The notes under the pieces: generated by a model
Database searches by the model: none
Told to the model about the DNA's origin: nothing
The model's input: the letters and a program-made list of their open reading frames with translations, nothing else
Source of the DNA: Alteromonas sp. LOR
GTDB lineage: Bacteria; Pseudomonadota; Gammaproteobacteria; Enterobacterales; Alteromonadaceae
Reading direction: 5' to 3'
Assembly: GCF_000753865.1 (NCBI RefSeq)
Contig: NZ_JQFW01000030.1
Span: 1 to 64,000, forward strand
DNA length: 64,000 bases
Translations under genes and position numbers: made by a program
In this document: one piece after another, positions 52,630 through 61,928 of the stretch
Position numbering within the stretch: position 1 is the stretch's first letter
Layout: each line of letters opens with the position of its first letter

Positions 52630-52710
52630 AAAAAACGCCTTTCGGTAAGATTACTCAGTGCAGGGAAAACCTGCCAAATTAGAGTATTTTCACCGAAGGG
52701 CGTTTTTTTT
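52630..52710 (+). terminator. Long composite terminator of fadR
   Basis: A 17-bp stem with one mismatch (AAAAAACGCCTTTCGGT at 52630 with ACCGAAGGGCGTTTTTT at 52692) encloses 45 bases that contain a second hairpin (GCAGG ... CCTGC at 52660-52674). A T-run ends it. The stem-in-loop structure is larger than a normal terminator. Confidence 0.75.
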
Positions 52711-52810
52711 ACTTTAATTTTGTTTTTAGTATGCGGTTTCTAATTGTAAAGCGTAGAGTTTAGTTATGGTGTTTAGTCACACCCCAATTAGGCACTCATA
52801 GGAGCTCAAA

Positions 52811-53170
52811 ATGACTACTAAAGATACTATCAAAGGCAAAATTAATGACGCTGAAGAAATGGCGCGTAAAATTTGGTTAGCAGGTCTTGGCGCTTATGGA
52901 AAAAGCGTTGATGAAGCTCAAGGTCGCTATGACAAGCTAAGTGAAGAAGCAAACAAAATGTTTGATGAGCTTGTGTCAAAAGGCGAAACCCTAGAAGGTG
53001 ATGCACGCAGTAAGTTTAAATCAACAACAAATGATGTTGAACACCGCGTTGCTGATGTTCGTAAAAAGCTGGGTTTAGATGCAGAGCCAGCTGACCAACG
53101 TATCGACGAGCTATCTGCAAAAATTGATGCGTTAACTGAAGCGGTTGCTAAGTTAGCTGCAAACAAGTAA
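52811..53170 (+). CDS. Phasin (polyhydroxyalkanoate granule-associated protein, PhaI-like)
   Basis: The 119-residue helical protein has the phasin core (EEMARKIWLAGLGAYGKSVDEAQ) and a C-terminal heptad region, IDELSAKIDALTEAVAKL. Phasins coat storage granules. The same IDELSAK-DAL segment occurs in the next protein, which suggests they oligomerise. AGGAG lies upstream. No phaC is in the window. Confidence 0.85.
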   Translation: MTTKDTIKGKINDAEEMARKIWLAGLGAYGKSVDEAQGRYDKLSEEANKMFDELVSKGETLEGDARSKFKSTTNDVEHRVADVRKKLGLDAEPADQRIDELSAKIDALTEAVAKLAANK

Positions 53171-53296
53171 TACCCAACGTGCTGCTTTTAAACATTAGCG
53201 CAGCAACCATACGTTAAAAAGATAGGTGGTGTTGTTGGAAAGTCCGAATTCGGATAATGACTACACCATCTTTATCTCCTTCATCAAGGAGGCACC

Positions 53297-54121
53297 ATGA
53301 GTAACAATCCTACAGAGCCGAAAAAGACCGTTGTGGTTAGCGCTGAAGTAAAAGCTCCGGCTACATCGCAAGGCTCTATCACGACATCATTAAAGTCTTC
53401 GCCTATTTTTGGTTGGTTTTATGCTGGAGCAGATATGCTTTCTGCTGAGCTGGACCAAGTGGCAGGCTTAGTGAGCAAGCAGATTGATAAAACCAGCGAA
53501 ACCTTGCAAGAGATGCAGTCAAAAGGCATTGAAGTTGAGGCTGATTTAAGACGCTCATTTAGTCCGTTTGTGTTTTTTGATGCTGCTCAGAATTTAGTAA
53601 AATCGACATCTGTCTATTCAGTGTTATCTGGCGGGCAAAAGCAGCAGCGTAAAGCGCAGCAAATAGATGAGCTTTCCGCTAAGGTAGATGCGTTAGTAGA
53701 GCAGGTTGCACTCCTTGCGACGAAAGAGGCGGCGAAAGAAGCGGTTAAGCAGGCTGAGAAAAAAGAGGCGCCTAAACGAGCTTCTACAAAAACAGCTCCT
53801 GCAAAAACAGCGACGAAAGCCTCGACAACCAAAACAGCAGCTGCCACGGCTTCAAAAGCAAGCCAAGGGAAAACTGCTGCGTCGGTTACCGTAAAAGCGA
53901 CTGCGACTAAACCATCAGCAAAGGCGACTGCGCCTAAACCATCACCAAAGGCAACTGCATCGAAAACGGCTGCGCCTAAAACATCGGCTAAGGCGACTGC
54001 GCCTAAAACATCAGCTAAGGCGACTGCGTCTAAAGCTGCACCAAAAGCAGAGGCTTCGACTCCTGCTAAAGCTGCGAGCGCAACCGTTTCACCGAGCAAC
54101 ACCGACAAGAAAAATGGTTGA
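53297..54121 (+). CDS. PhaF-like phasin with a histone H1-like tail
   Basis: The 274-residue protein has an N-terminal phasin-like part (GWFYAGADMLSAELDQVAGLVSKQ), a leucine zipper (IDELSAKVDALVEQVALL, near residues 120-137) and, from about residue 145, a Lys/Ala/Pro/Thr-rich tail with KATAxKxSA-type repeats like histone H1. In Pseudomonas, PhaF binds granules by the phasin end and DNA by this tail, helping to share granules between daughter cells. AAGGAGG precedes the ATG. Function is inferred from the architecture. Confidence 0.85.
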   Translation: MSNNPTEPKKTVVVSAEVKAPATSQGSITTSLKSSPIFGWFYAGADMLSAELDQVAGLVSKQIDKTSETLQEMQSKGIEVEADLRRSFSPFVFFDAAQNLVKSTSVYSVLSGGQKQQRKAQQIDELSAKVDALVEQVALLATKEAAKEAVKQAEKKEAPKRASTKTAPAKTATKASTTKTAAATASKASQGKTAASVTVKATATKPSAKATAPKPSPKATASKTAAPKTSAKATAPKTSAKATASKAAPKAEASTPAKAASATVSPSNTDKKNG

Positions 54122-54181
54122 GTGAGTTTTTAACTTTGCTTAAGCAACACGCCCTAGCTTGAGTGAGGCGTTTAATCAAAC

Positions 54182-54214
54182 AAAAAAGCAAACCTTTCGG
54201 TTTGCTTTTTTTTT
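54182..54214 (+). terminator. Terminator of the phasin genes
   Basis: AAAAAAGCAAACC, loop TTTC and GGTTTGCTTTTTT form a perfect 13-bp stem ending in a T-run. A-runs at the other end could also serve the convergent minus-strand gene. Confidence 0.88.
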
Positions 54215-54276
54215 GGCCTATATTTTTATCTAGGGCATGAGACCATTAATCGCAACATTACTCATTAGATATGAGC

Positions 54277-55710
54277 TTACGTATTTTTTGCCCAAATGTT
54301 TTGGTGCTTTTTAAAGCCAAAGAAGTCATGGGGCTCCCAGAAACTTGGCACTAAATCATCTAATGATTCTTGTGAGAAGTTACTCGATAACTGGCTCATT
54401 ATTTCACTGAGTCTGGCTTCTCCCAACCGCATTAGTTTTTTTCTATTGGCAGGGAAGTACAGGTTTCTGCTCTTTTCTATCACTTCTTGAGCGCCGCTGG
54501 TCACAAAGTTCTGATTTCGCGTCACTACTTTGCAAATTGGCTCGGCGGGTTTAGCTGGATTAAGCCCCGTTACTATCGCATATTCAAACTGGTTTTTTTC
54601 CTCGCCTTTTTCATTTTTCGGAATAAATGCAACACCAAAACCTTGAGGGAAATACCCGACTAAGTTCATAAAGTCTTGTGCCAAATGTTTGTTCAAGCTC
54701 CCTTTTTTTGCCAGCTGCTCTATAAGTAAGTAGCCTTTCGGCAAATCTAGGCGGGTATAATCTGCCTTGGTAGATAGCACAATAGACACATAAATCTGCG
54801 GTATTTTGACCAGTTCTCCCAGCCCTGTTTTTGACAAGAACGCGTCTTTAACCAGCTGTTGAAGAAACTCAGACGCCTCTGTATGGGCTTTAATAAAGCG
54901 GTCTCTTTCTTCTCTTATATTACCAGTGTATTTAGGAATGCCTAAACCGTCAGATAAATACTTCATAGTAAAGTGATAGTTTATCTTCAGTAAGTTTTTG
55001 CGCTGCTCTTCATCAAGCAATCTAAACTCGTCTAAATCGCCATCTTTACCTTTTAAAATGGTAAGTGCTGCCGGGCTTTGCAAGCCAATATCTTGAAGTA
55101 GGGCTGCGGCGATTAGCGGCACACCCAATTCAGTTTTCCACTTCTCTTTCCAATACTGATCGTTTCGAAAGCGGGAAATAGCTTCGCGGTATTTAGATAA
55201 ATAAGAGTGGGCTATCGTGTCGTGGTCTAACAAGCGATCAGCCAGCCTTAATGTAAGAACGGCTTTGTATATAGGCTTGTAGCGTTGATGTACTTTTGCA
55301 AAGTTACCCTCGGCGCCGCGAGTAAGCAGCATTAATGTTCCTAGAAACTTGGCGCTTAATTGCTGAGTTTCAGCCCAGGTTTCACCCTCACATAGCTTAA
55401 TCACTTTAGTGCAAACGGTTTCAAGTCGTTCAAGGCGGGCTAACCTCTCTTCTTCAAGTTTTTCGTTATTGTTTTTAATCTGTTGAGCGAGTTGGCTAGC
55501 AAGTACCTCTTTGTCTTTTTTATCTTTTATTATGAGTAGCTGCTCTTTTAAATCGGTGGTGTGCTGTTCTAATGTTGTGGTAAGCGTGAAGTAGTGTCGC
55601 GCATCCTCAAAGATAGAACCGAACCCGGTCTCCTTGGGATACACTAAAGAAAGCAATTGTTTGACTTGTTGTGTGTAAATATTGTCGGGGTTTTGGCTTT
55701 GTGAACTCAC
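54277..55710 (-). CDS. Degenerate HD-GYP-like protein
   Basis: The 477-residue protein has a charged coiled-coil N-terminal part (LASQLAQQIKNNNEKLEEERLA near residue 65). The centre resembles an HD-GYP phosphodiesterase: AALLQDIGLQ stands where AALLHDIGK is usual, and YLLIEQLAKKG followed by DFMNLVGYFPQGF recalls the family's C-terminal 'F...LG.YPvG' end. The metal-binding His is Gln and no HHExxDGxGYP motif is seen, so catalysis on cyclic di-GMP is unlikely; it may sense or scaffold. I recognise no closer family, and the call is tentative. Confidence 0.5.
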   Translation of the reverse strand: MSSQSQNPDNIYTQQVKQLLSLVYPKETGFGSIFEDARHYFTLTTTLEQHTTDLKEQLLIIKDKKDKEVLASQLAQQIKNNNEKLEEERLARLERLETVCTKVIKLCEGETWAETQQLSAKFLGTLMLLTRGAEGNFAKVHQRYKPIYKAVLTLRLADRLLDHDTIAHSYLSKYREAISRFRNDQYWKEKWKTELGVPLIAAALLQDIGLQSPAALTILKGKDGDLDEFRLLDEEQRKNLLKINYHFTMKYLSDGLGIPKYTGNIREERDRFIKAHTEASEFLQQLVKDAFLSKTGLGELVKIPQIYVSIVLSTKADYTRLDLPKGYLLIEQLAKKGSLNKHLAQDFMNLVGYFPQGFGVAFIPKNEKGEEKNQFEYAIVTGLNPAKPAEPICKVVTRNQNFVTSGAQEVIEKSRNLYFPANRKKLMRLGEARLSEIMSQLSSNFSQESLDDLVPSFWEPHDFFGFKKHQNIWAKNT

Positions 55711-55769
55711 CGTGATCCTTTAAATTGTTCTCGCATCAGCCAACGACACATTGCCATAACGTACTCGCG

Positions 55770-57239
55770 TTATGGCGTGTGATGCGCAAGATGTCGAAGC
55801 TCCACCGCTTCTCGTTTTTTTAACTGCGCTAAATGATAACGCAGTTTCTCACTAATTTTGGTATTTCTTTCTATTACATGGAGTTGCGGCCAAGACGCTT
55901 GCTCTCCGCTAGTCATTAACTCATCCATACTTTCTAGCGTTGGATTAGCCAATACCTTTGAAATATTGCTCAATTGACGCTTCGGCAAAATATTAATATC
56001 GCCGACATATTGCTGATCAATTATCGACCTTACTTTGTGAATAGCAAGTTTAGCACTTTTATTGCCCACCATTTTTTCAATCATATCAATAGCGAAAACG
56101 CTGTTTGATTTCGCCAGCTGACCAATGTGACGAGTTGTCATGTCCCACAGAGAATGTGCATCAATTCTTCTGGAAGAGATAAAGGGTACTGCTAGTGGGT
56201 TCGTTTGGCTCACAATGCTGTGATTAACACCATAAAGCCGAGCCAATCGTTTAAACGGTAAATCGGCCATTAACGATCCATCTGCAAATCGTCGGTTGGG
56301 AATGTAGGGCACAATCTCGCCCGATGGCGTCTTCGCTTTTAGCTGCACGGGGCTAAATACGATGGGCACAGCGCAAGATGCTCTTACGGCTTGACTGATA
56401 ATAGCATTGGGCGATGTTTTTGCATTTAGTAAGCGAGAGTGCTGATGCAAATCGGCAGGCGATACCGTAATAGTAACGTGACGACCTGTTTTTCTAAAGG
56501 CTTCTTCAAACGTCGTTAAGTCGAATAACTCAATAAGTGCATTTTCCAGCATGGAGCTATCAAACAAACTACCTTTATTAAGGCCCGCAAAAGTACGCCA
56601 GTGCTTAAACATTTCGTAAATTCGCTCTGAGTCTAAGGATTCTTCAAGCTCATCGTGGGTTCGGGTGGCCAGCATAGCGCCAATAATGGAACCTGCAGAG
56701 GCACCAGATATAACGGTGGGTAACAGTCGTCTTTGATTTAACGACTTTACAACGCCTGCGTGAAAGAAACCAAGGCCTGCGCCGCCAGACAGCATAAGGC
56801 AGCTGCGCCCGAAAGCGTGGGCAGTTTCTTCAAAAAACGAGAGTTTTTCATAAAAGTCCACGTCGTCTTCATTTGCATTCACAATCTGCTCAAGCGTTAA
56901 AGAAACCTCATCAATAAATTGTTCAATGAGCTTTTTTGTGCCTATTTTGCAGTGAGTTTGTAACGCAGGATTAGCAATATTGCCCAAGTTTCCATGCAGT
57001 CCCTCATGCAATATGGACATCAGGGCATGGATATCGCCTCGACCTCTTGCAATTTGAAGGCGCTGCACCCGTTTTTGAATAAGTTTGTAGTCGTAGTCTT
57101 CACTTTCATCCTTTGCCTTCCAGTCGTCAGCGCCAGACATGGCATCATAAGCCAGACAAGCAGCCTCATATTCGTCGTAGTTACTTGCGTGTTTAATATC
57201 ACGTTCAAGCTTTTTTAACGGTAAATCGAATGCTGTCAT
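55770..57239 (-). CDS. Patatin-like phospholipase with N-terminal DUF3336
   Basis: ATG at 57239, five bases after AAGGTGG, gives 489 residues; a longer frame to 57308 has no ribosome site. An N-terminal helical DUF3336-like region (about residues 1-140) is followed by the patatin domain: oxyanion loop SGGAGLGFFHAG, nucleophile S181 in GASAG, and the Asp in FADGSLMADLP. The same architecture occurs in yeast triacylglycerol lipases (Tgl3/4/5), so lipid-droplet lipolysis is plausible here beside phasins and WS/DGAT. Cytoplasmic: no signal. Confidence 0.87.
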   Translation of the reverse strand: MTAFDLPLKKLERDIKHASNYDEYEAACLAYDAMSGADDWKAKDESEDYDYKLIQKRVQRLQIARGRGDIHALMSILHEGLHGNLGNIANPALQTHCKIGTKKLIEQFIDEVSLTLEQIVNANEDDVDFYEKLSFFEETAHAFGRSCLMLSGGAGLGFFHAGVVKSLNQRRLLPTVISGASAGSIIGAMLATRTHDELEESLDSERIYEMFKHWRTFAGLNKGSLFDSSMLENALIELFDLTTFEEAFRKTGRHVTITVSPADLHQHSRLLNAKTSPNAIISQAVRASCAVPIVFSPVQLKAKTPSGEIVPYIPNRRFADGSLMADLPFKRLARLYGVNHSIVSQTNPLAVPFISSRRIDAHSLWDMTTRHIGQLAKSNSVFAIDMIEKMVGNKSAKLAIHKVRSIIDQQYVGDINILPKRQLSNISKVLANPTLESMDELMTSGEQASWPQLHVIERNTKISEKLRYHLAQLKKREAVELRHLAHHTP

Positions 57240-57489
57240 GGCAACCACCTTATTTATTCCAAGGACAAAACGCCTAATATCATAGTAGATATCAAAATTA
57301 GAATTCACTACCTAAGGTTGGGTATAAATCGCGTTATTTAGCGTAACTTAGTAACATCGCATAGGCATTGGGTGTGAAAATTTGTTTTCTATCAACAATT
57401 ACGTCTAATTACATTTTTTACGTTGACCAAATCATAAGCACTCAGTAGCCTGAGTAGTAGAATAATAAATTGGAACGTTTGTTCGCTAT

Positions 57490-58698
57490 ATGGACTGGAA
57501 TATTCAAACCCTTACCTTGCTATCAATACCACTGATAAGTGCAGTAGTTGGTTGGGCGACAAATTATCTTGCAGTTAAGATGATGTTTTACCCCATCGAG
57601 TTTGTGGGCATTAAGCCTTTTCTGGGCTGGCAGGGTCTCATTCCGGCTAAACGTCGGCAAATGGCAGAAATAGAAGTAGAGCTTGTTTTAGGTAAGTTAC
57701 TGAGCGTGGAGGAGCTTGCTCAACGGCTCGATCCCGATGAACTCACCAAAGCCATTGAACGCAGACTGAGCCAAGTTATTCGCAAAGTGGTTAATGATGT
57801 TATGGCCGAGTCTGCACCTCAAATGTGGGCAGCACTGCCGGTTCAAGGAAAGAATTTAGTTTACCAGCGCATTGAAAACGACATTCCGAATGTTGTGCAT
57901 AAAATGGTTGATGATTTTCAGCACAATGTGTCCGAAATTCTCGATATTAAAGAACTCGTTGTTGAGCAACTGGTTAATTCACCAGAACTGATCAACGAAA
58001 TTTTTCTCACAGCAGGCAGTAAAGAGTTTCCCTTTATCGTGCGTTCAGGGCTGTATTTTGGTTTTCTTTTTGGCTTGCCCACCATGCTGTTGTGGCACTT
58101 CTACCAAGCGTGGTGGATTTTACCTTTAGGCGGCTTGCTAGTGGGGTATGCCACAAACTGGATAGCCATTAAAATTATCTTCGAGCCCAAGCGGCCCCGA
58201 AAAATCGGCCCCTTTGTGGTTCAAGGCATGTTCTTAAAGCGTCAAAAAGAAGTGTCTGAGGTGTACTCGTCGATTATAGAAGAGAAGCTGATTACGCCTA
58301 AAAATATCACCAATATCATTTTACATGGCTCTGGGTCGGCGCAGCTACTCGAGCTTATTGAGCTGCATGTTAACGACGCTATTGAGCGCTATGTGGCCAT
58401 TGCACAGCCTTATTTTGCACTTGGGGTAGGGTCAGAGAACTACCATAAAATGAAAGCTTTAGCAGTGCAGCAAATTTTTGATAATTCGGAAAAATACCTG
58501 CTTTATGCCTACGATTATGCCAATGGCGCTATGCAAATAGGCCAAGACTTGAGCTTAAGAATGCAGGCGCTAAGTGCAGAAGAATTCGAAGGCGTGCTGC
58601 GTCCAGCGTACCAACAAGATGAGTGGAAATTGATATTAACCGGCGCGTTGCTAGGTATGGCCGCTGGCTTTATGCAGCTTTATTTGGTGTTTATGTAG
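57490..58698 (+). CDS. DUF445 membrane protein
   Basis: The 402-residue protein has two copies of the DUF445 motif: ATNYLAVKMMFYPIEFVG with GLIPAKRRQMAEI, and ATNWIAIKIIFEPKRPRKIG with GMFLKRQKEVSEV. Membrane segments occur at the N-terminus, near residues 185-215 and at the C-terminus. Function is unknown. It is followed by a TetR gene and a wax ester synthase gene with short gaps, so it is probably part of that operon. Confidence 0.85.
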   Translation: MDWNIQTLTLLSIPLISAVVGWATNYLAVKMMFYPIEFVGIKPFLGWQGLIPAKRRQMAEIEVELVLGKLLSVEELAQRLDPDELTKAIERRLSQVIRKVVNDVMAESAPQMWAALPVQGKNLVYQRIENDIPNVVHKMVDDFQHNVSEILDIKELVVEQLVNSPELINEIFLTAGSKEFPFIVRSGLYFGFLFGLPTMLLWHFYQAWWILPLGGLLVGYATNWIAIKIIFEPKRPRKIGPFVVQGMFLKRQKEVSEVYSSIIEEKLITPKNITNIILHGSGSAQLLELIELHVNDAIERYVAIAQPYFALGVGSENYHKMKALAVQQIFDNSEKYLLYAYDYANGAMQIGQDLSLRMQALSAEEFEGVLRPAYQQDEWKLILTGALLGMAAGFMQLYLVFM

Positions 58699-58713
58699 GG
58701 AGCGTTTAGCGCA

Positions 58714-59391
58714 ATGAAAACAGCACAGCGTATCTTGCTTACTGCCTTGGCGATGTTTAATGAGCACGGAGAAAACTCCGTCACGAGTGTCGATATTGCC
58801 ATCGAACTCGATATAAGCCCTGGCAACCTTTACTATCACTTTAAGGGCAAAGAAAGCATCGTGGTGGCGCTGATGAAAATGCACGAACAGCAAATGCAGG
58901 CATTACTGACCCAAGACAAGCTCGATACCTTAAGTGCAGAAGAAATAATGTACTACCTGTATTTGCTTGTCGATAGCATTCACGTATTTCATTTTTTATA
59001 TAAAAGCCCCGCTGACTTGGCAGAGAAATACCCACAGATAGTGAAGCGTCGGCAGCATATTTTGGCCAATCTTAAACGTCAAATCACATTTCTATTCGAA
59101 TCGTTAGTGAAGCAGAAGGTGCTGATTGCTACCGACGCCGATCGCGTTTTATTGGTCGAGCTTATACTGCTCATTATTACTCAGTCTTGTCAGTTCGATG
59201 AATTAAACAGTCATATGGATGATGAGACGCAACGCTTTCATGCCTTATCACTCATGATGGTGAGTATTCTTCCGCGACTTGCTATGAATGAAGGTGAAAA
59301 GGCAAAACTGGTTGCCATACTCAATTCCCACGAGTTTGCCAATAATATAAAAAGCGAATCACCACTTTACGCCGTTAACGGGGATAAATAA
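58714..59391 (+). CDS. TetR-family regulator of the wax ester synthase operon
   Basis: The 225-residue protein has an N-terminal helix-turn-helix (SVTSVDIAIELDISPGNLYYHFKGKESI) and a larger helical ligand domain with long hydrophobic stretches (LVELILLIITQSCQF). Its stop overlaps the start of the acyltransferase gene (TAATG), so the two are co-translated. A fatty acid or acyl-CoA ligand is a guess from context. Confidence 0.82.
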   Translation: MKTAQRILLTALAMFNEHGENSVTSVDIAIELDISPGNLYYHFKGKESIVVALMKMHEQQMQALLTQDKLDTLSAEEIMYYLYLLVDSIHVFHFLYKSPADLAEKYPQIVKRRQHILANLKRQITFLFESLVKQKVLIATDADRVLLVELILLIITQSCQFDELNSHMDDETQRFHALSLMMVSILPRLAMNEGEKAKLVAILNSHEFANNIKSESPLYAVNGDK

Positions 59392-60830
59392 TGTCAAAAA
59401 CCCTTAGTTTCTTAGACAAATCGTTCTGGATAACGGAGTCTGATGAAAACCCAAAGCACGTGGCGTGTTTGCAGCTACTAGCGCTCCCTAAAAACGCCGA
59501 TAAAAAAACCTACGTACCGACACTGTTTAATGAGATAAAAAGCTACACTCGGGCCACATCGCCTTTTAGTTGCGCAGTGAAAACCTTCCTTGGATACCCC
59601 ATTGGGTTCAAGCCGGTGAAAAAGCTGCACATGGATTACCATGTGCAAATTCACCGGGTAGCAAATGTGCAAAACAGAGAAGCCCTCGACGCCTTTGTCG
59701 CCCGTCTTCACGCCTCCCGTTTAGACCCCGACAAGCCCCTTTGGCAATACCATTTTATTTTTGATGAGATTAGCGACACCTTTGCCATTTATGCCCGCGT
59801 ACATCACATGTATGGCGATGGCACCACGTTAGTTCGCTGGTTCCAAGCGGGCTATGTCTCACACTCTACTGACGGCAAATTTACGCCCATTTGGGCAACT
59901 AAGCGGCTTAGAAATAAAAAGCGGGATCCGATCAGTCTGGTGAAACGTCTTGTTGGCGTGGGATATGCTCTTAAAACCGTATTTGATTTGTTGGTTATTT
60001 TTGTCCGAATCTTTATGAAGCTGCTTAGAGTTAACCCGCACTATATGCCGGTGCCGTTCACCGGTACCAAAACCATGCTTACCGGGCAGGTTAAAGCGGG
60101 AAGGGCAGTGGCAACTGTCGATTTAGATTTTAAACGGGTAAAAGCATTAGCGCGGCGCACCCGATCTACTGCAAACGAAGTGTTGTTGTGTGCATTTGAT
60201 ATTGGTGTACACAAACTGCTTAAAGAGCACGGCCAGGTATTTAAAAAGGCGCTGTACACCAATATGCCAATTAACCTTCGCAAACCGGGTGAAAAGACCA
60301 CCGGCAACAAAATCGCGATTGTTCCGGTAAAGCTTGCCCATGGCGAAAACGATCCTTACCTTAGGTTAAGACAGATAGTCGTTAACCATCGCATAGTGAA
60401 GCACGCGGCTCAGCATGCTCGCCCGGCTGCGTTTAGTGGCTACACGATTGTTATTCAATCGATGGCATTGGTTTTCGAGTGGCTGCGCTTATCAAACGTG
60501 GTAAAGCCCATTGCCAATATACTTATTTCTAATGTGCCGGGTCCTAAAGAAACGCGATATTTAAAAGATGCCAAGCTACTTGCCTGTTACCCCATATCAA
60601 CAATGACACCGGGAGGCGGAGTGAACATTACTTTTATGACTTATGCCGACACCGCTAACGTGGGTCTTGTGTGTTGCAATAAAAACGTAGAATCTCTGCA
60701 GCCACTCGCTCTTTATGTGAAAGAAGCCTTTGATATGCTAGAGGCAAGTGTGGATGACCCTAGATTAAACATTGATGATATTGGTGAACACATCGATAAA
60801 GTGCCGCTTTCTATAGTGACTGACCATTAG
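59391..60830 (+). CDS. Wax ester synthase / acyl-CoA:diacylglycerol acyltransferase
   Basis: WS/DGAT of 479 residues. The catalytic HHxxxDG motif is HHMYGDG at residues 138-144, and the conserved NVPGPKE and later WES C-terminal segments are present (LISNVPGP; NITFMTYADTANVGLV). It makes wax esters or triacylglycerol from acyl-CoA and long-chain alcohol or diacylglycerol. Neighbouring GMC alcohol dehydrogenase and phasin genes fit storage-lipid metabolism. Confidence 0.92.
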   Translation: MSKTLSFLDKSFWITESDENPKHVACLQLLALPKNADKKTYVPTLFNEIKSYTRATSPFSCAVKTFLGYPIGFKPVKKLHMDYHVQIHRVANVQNREALDAFVARLHASRLDPDKPLWQYHFIFDEISDTFAIYARVHHMYGDGTTLVRWFQAGYVSHSTDGKFTPIWATKRLRNKKRDPISLVKRLVGVGYALKTVFDLLVIFVRIFMKLLRVNPHYMPVPFTGTKTMLTGQVKAGRAVATVDLDFKRVKALARRTRSTANEVLLCAFDIGVHKLLKEHGQVFKKALYTNMPINLRKPGEKTTGNKIAIVPVKLAHGENDPYLRLRQIVVNHRIVKHAAQHARPAAFSGYTIVIQSMALVFEWLRLSNVVKPIANILISNVPGPKETRYLKDAKLLACYPISTMTPGGGVNITFMTYADTANVGLVCCNKNVESLQPLALYVKEAFDMLEASVDDPRLNIDDIGEHIDKVPLSIVTDH

Positions 60831-60909
60831 GGCTTTCTTGATTTAGCATTAGGGCTATGTTGATTAAGCGCCAGGGTTATGTTGATTAACCGATGCATTG
60901 ATTAAGCGC
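60824..60909 (+). repeat. Imperfect tandem repeats after the wax ester synthase gene
   Basis: About four degraded copies of a 20-25-bp unit (CATTAGGGCTATGTTGATTAAGCGC-like) run from the stop codon region to the end of the next gene. The first copy includes the TAG stop, suggesting duplication of the gene end. Confidence 0.55.
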
Positions 60910-60913
60910 TTCG

Positions 60914-61666
60914 TTAGACGAGATAAAAGCGAAGTCGGTCGTCTTCTACGCGCACACTTTTGCCAACCCGTGCAAACAGGGCCTCGCGCCAATGCGACTC
61001 GCGCATGGTATGACTCAGATTAGCGGTATTAAGCTCACTTTGAATGGCTTGGTTAATTTGCGGTTTGTGATAGTCCAATACCGCTTGTTTAGAGCCTGAT
61101 AAATAGAGCTTTAAATATTCAGCAGCCACATCTGACGTGCCAACGGTAAACAGAGACATTGCCGAGCGCAGTGACGATGTCACTAAATTATTAATGCCCT
61201 GCGGAAAGAATTTATTCAACAGGTAGCGAGAGTCTTGTATCAGCGCGTAATTGTCATTGACCAGTGTGATGGTGTCGATATTGACGTGGGTGAGTAATAC
61301 GGTTTTACTTATTTCATCGTATTGAGGCGTTGCGCTTGATACAACCACAAGGTGCGCTCGATACAATGTGTTATTAGCCACGTCGATATTAATAGTGGCA
61401 AGACACTGAAGCACCAGTTTATTATTTTCATTATCGAAGGCTATTTCGCCCTCCTGAACGTTGACCGAGCCAGTACCAATAGGAATATTAAGTGGAAAAC
61501 GGTGGGGGAAGAGGTCGGCTATTAACTCGTGAAGTTCTTCTTTTGTGAAGTCATCAAAGCGCAGTTTACCGAGTTTGATAAGCAGTCTAGCAATGAGTAG
61601 CTTACACCTATCTTTAAGCGGCATGGGCGATGGTTGACTGTCGATTGACGGTGAAGAGAGAGGCAT
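60914..61666 (-). CDS. Protein of unknown function, possibly DUF1439/LEA-like lipid-binding fold
   Basis: The 250-residue protein has a helical N-terminal part (KDRCKLLIARLLIKLGKLRF) and a beta-rich centre with alternating hydrophobic strands (FPLNIPIGTGSVNVQEGEIAF; IDTITLVNDNYALIQ). This recalls DUF1439/YceB-type proteins of the tubular lipid-binding superfamily, but there is no lipobox and I cannot confirm the family by eye. It lies between storage-lipid genes, which would suit a lipid-binding role. Confidence 0.5.
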   Translation of the reverse strand: MPLSSPSIDSQPSPMPLKDRCKLLIARLLIKLGKLRFDDFTKEELHELIADLFPHRFPLNIPIGTGSVNVQEGEIAFDNENNKLVLQCLATINIDVANNTLYRAHLVVVSSATPQYDEISKTVLLTHVNIDTITLVNDNYALIQDSRYLLNKFFPQGINNLVTSSLRSAMSLFTVGTSDVAAEYLKLYLSGSKQAVLDYHKPQINQAIQSELNTANLSHTMRESHWREALFARVGKSVRVEDDRLRFYLV

Positions 61667-61824
61667 AGCGACGGTGTAGACCTTTGTATTAACACTGAGA
61701 ACACTTCAAGACTATTATGTTTTGTGAAAGTTACAACATAAAACTTTCCCGAAGCACGGCTAATTTGCTAATCTGGTCTTACCACAACCTTTTATTAACA
61801 ATTAGAGCGTCAACAGCTAGGCCG

Positions 61825-61869
61825 TTAATAAATAGAGCATTAATGAATAGGCTATTAATAAATAGCGCA
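61825..61869 (+). repeat. Three imperfect 15-bp tandem repeats before the GMC gene
   Basis: TTAATAAATAGAGCA, TTAATGAATAGGCTA and TTAATAAATAGCGCA lie end to end at 61825-61869, about 60 bases before the GMC start. Spacing of 15 bases and strong AT bias would suit either slippage or a set of operator half-sites. Confidence 0.6.
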
Positions 61870-61928
61870 GTGCACAATAAATAACAAGCGCTTGGCGTTC
61901 TACCCATCCCGTTTTTGGAGCAGTGACT

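Noticed and set aside
51665..52680. 16-bp direct repeat GAAAACCTGCCAAATT flanking fadR
   Set aside because: One exact 16-base match in a window this size is near chance expectation, and one copy is part of the terminator loop.
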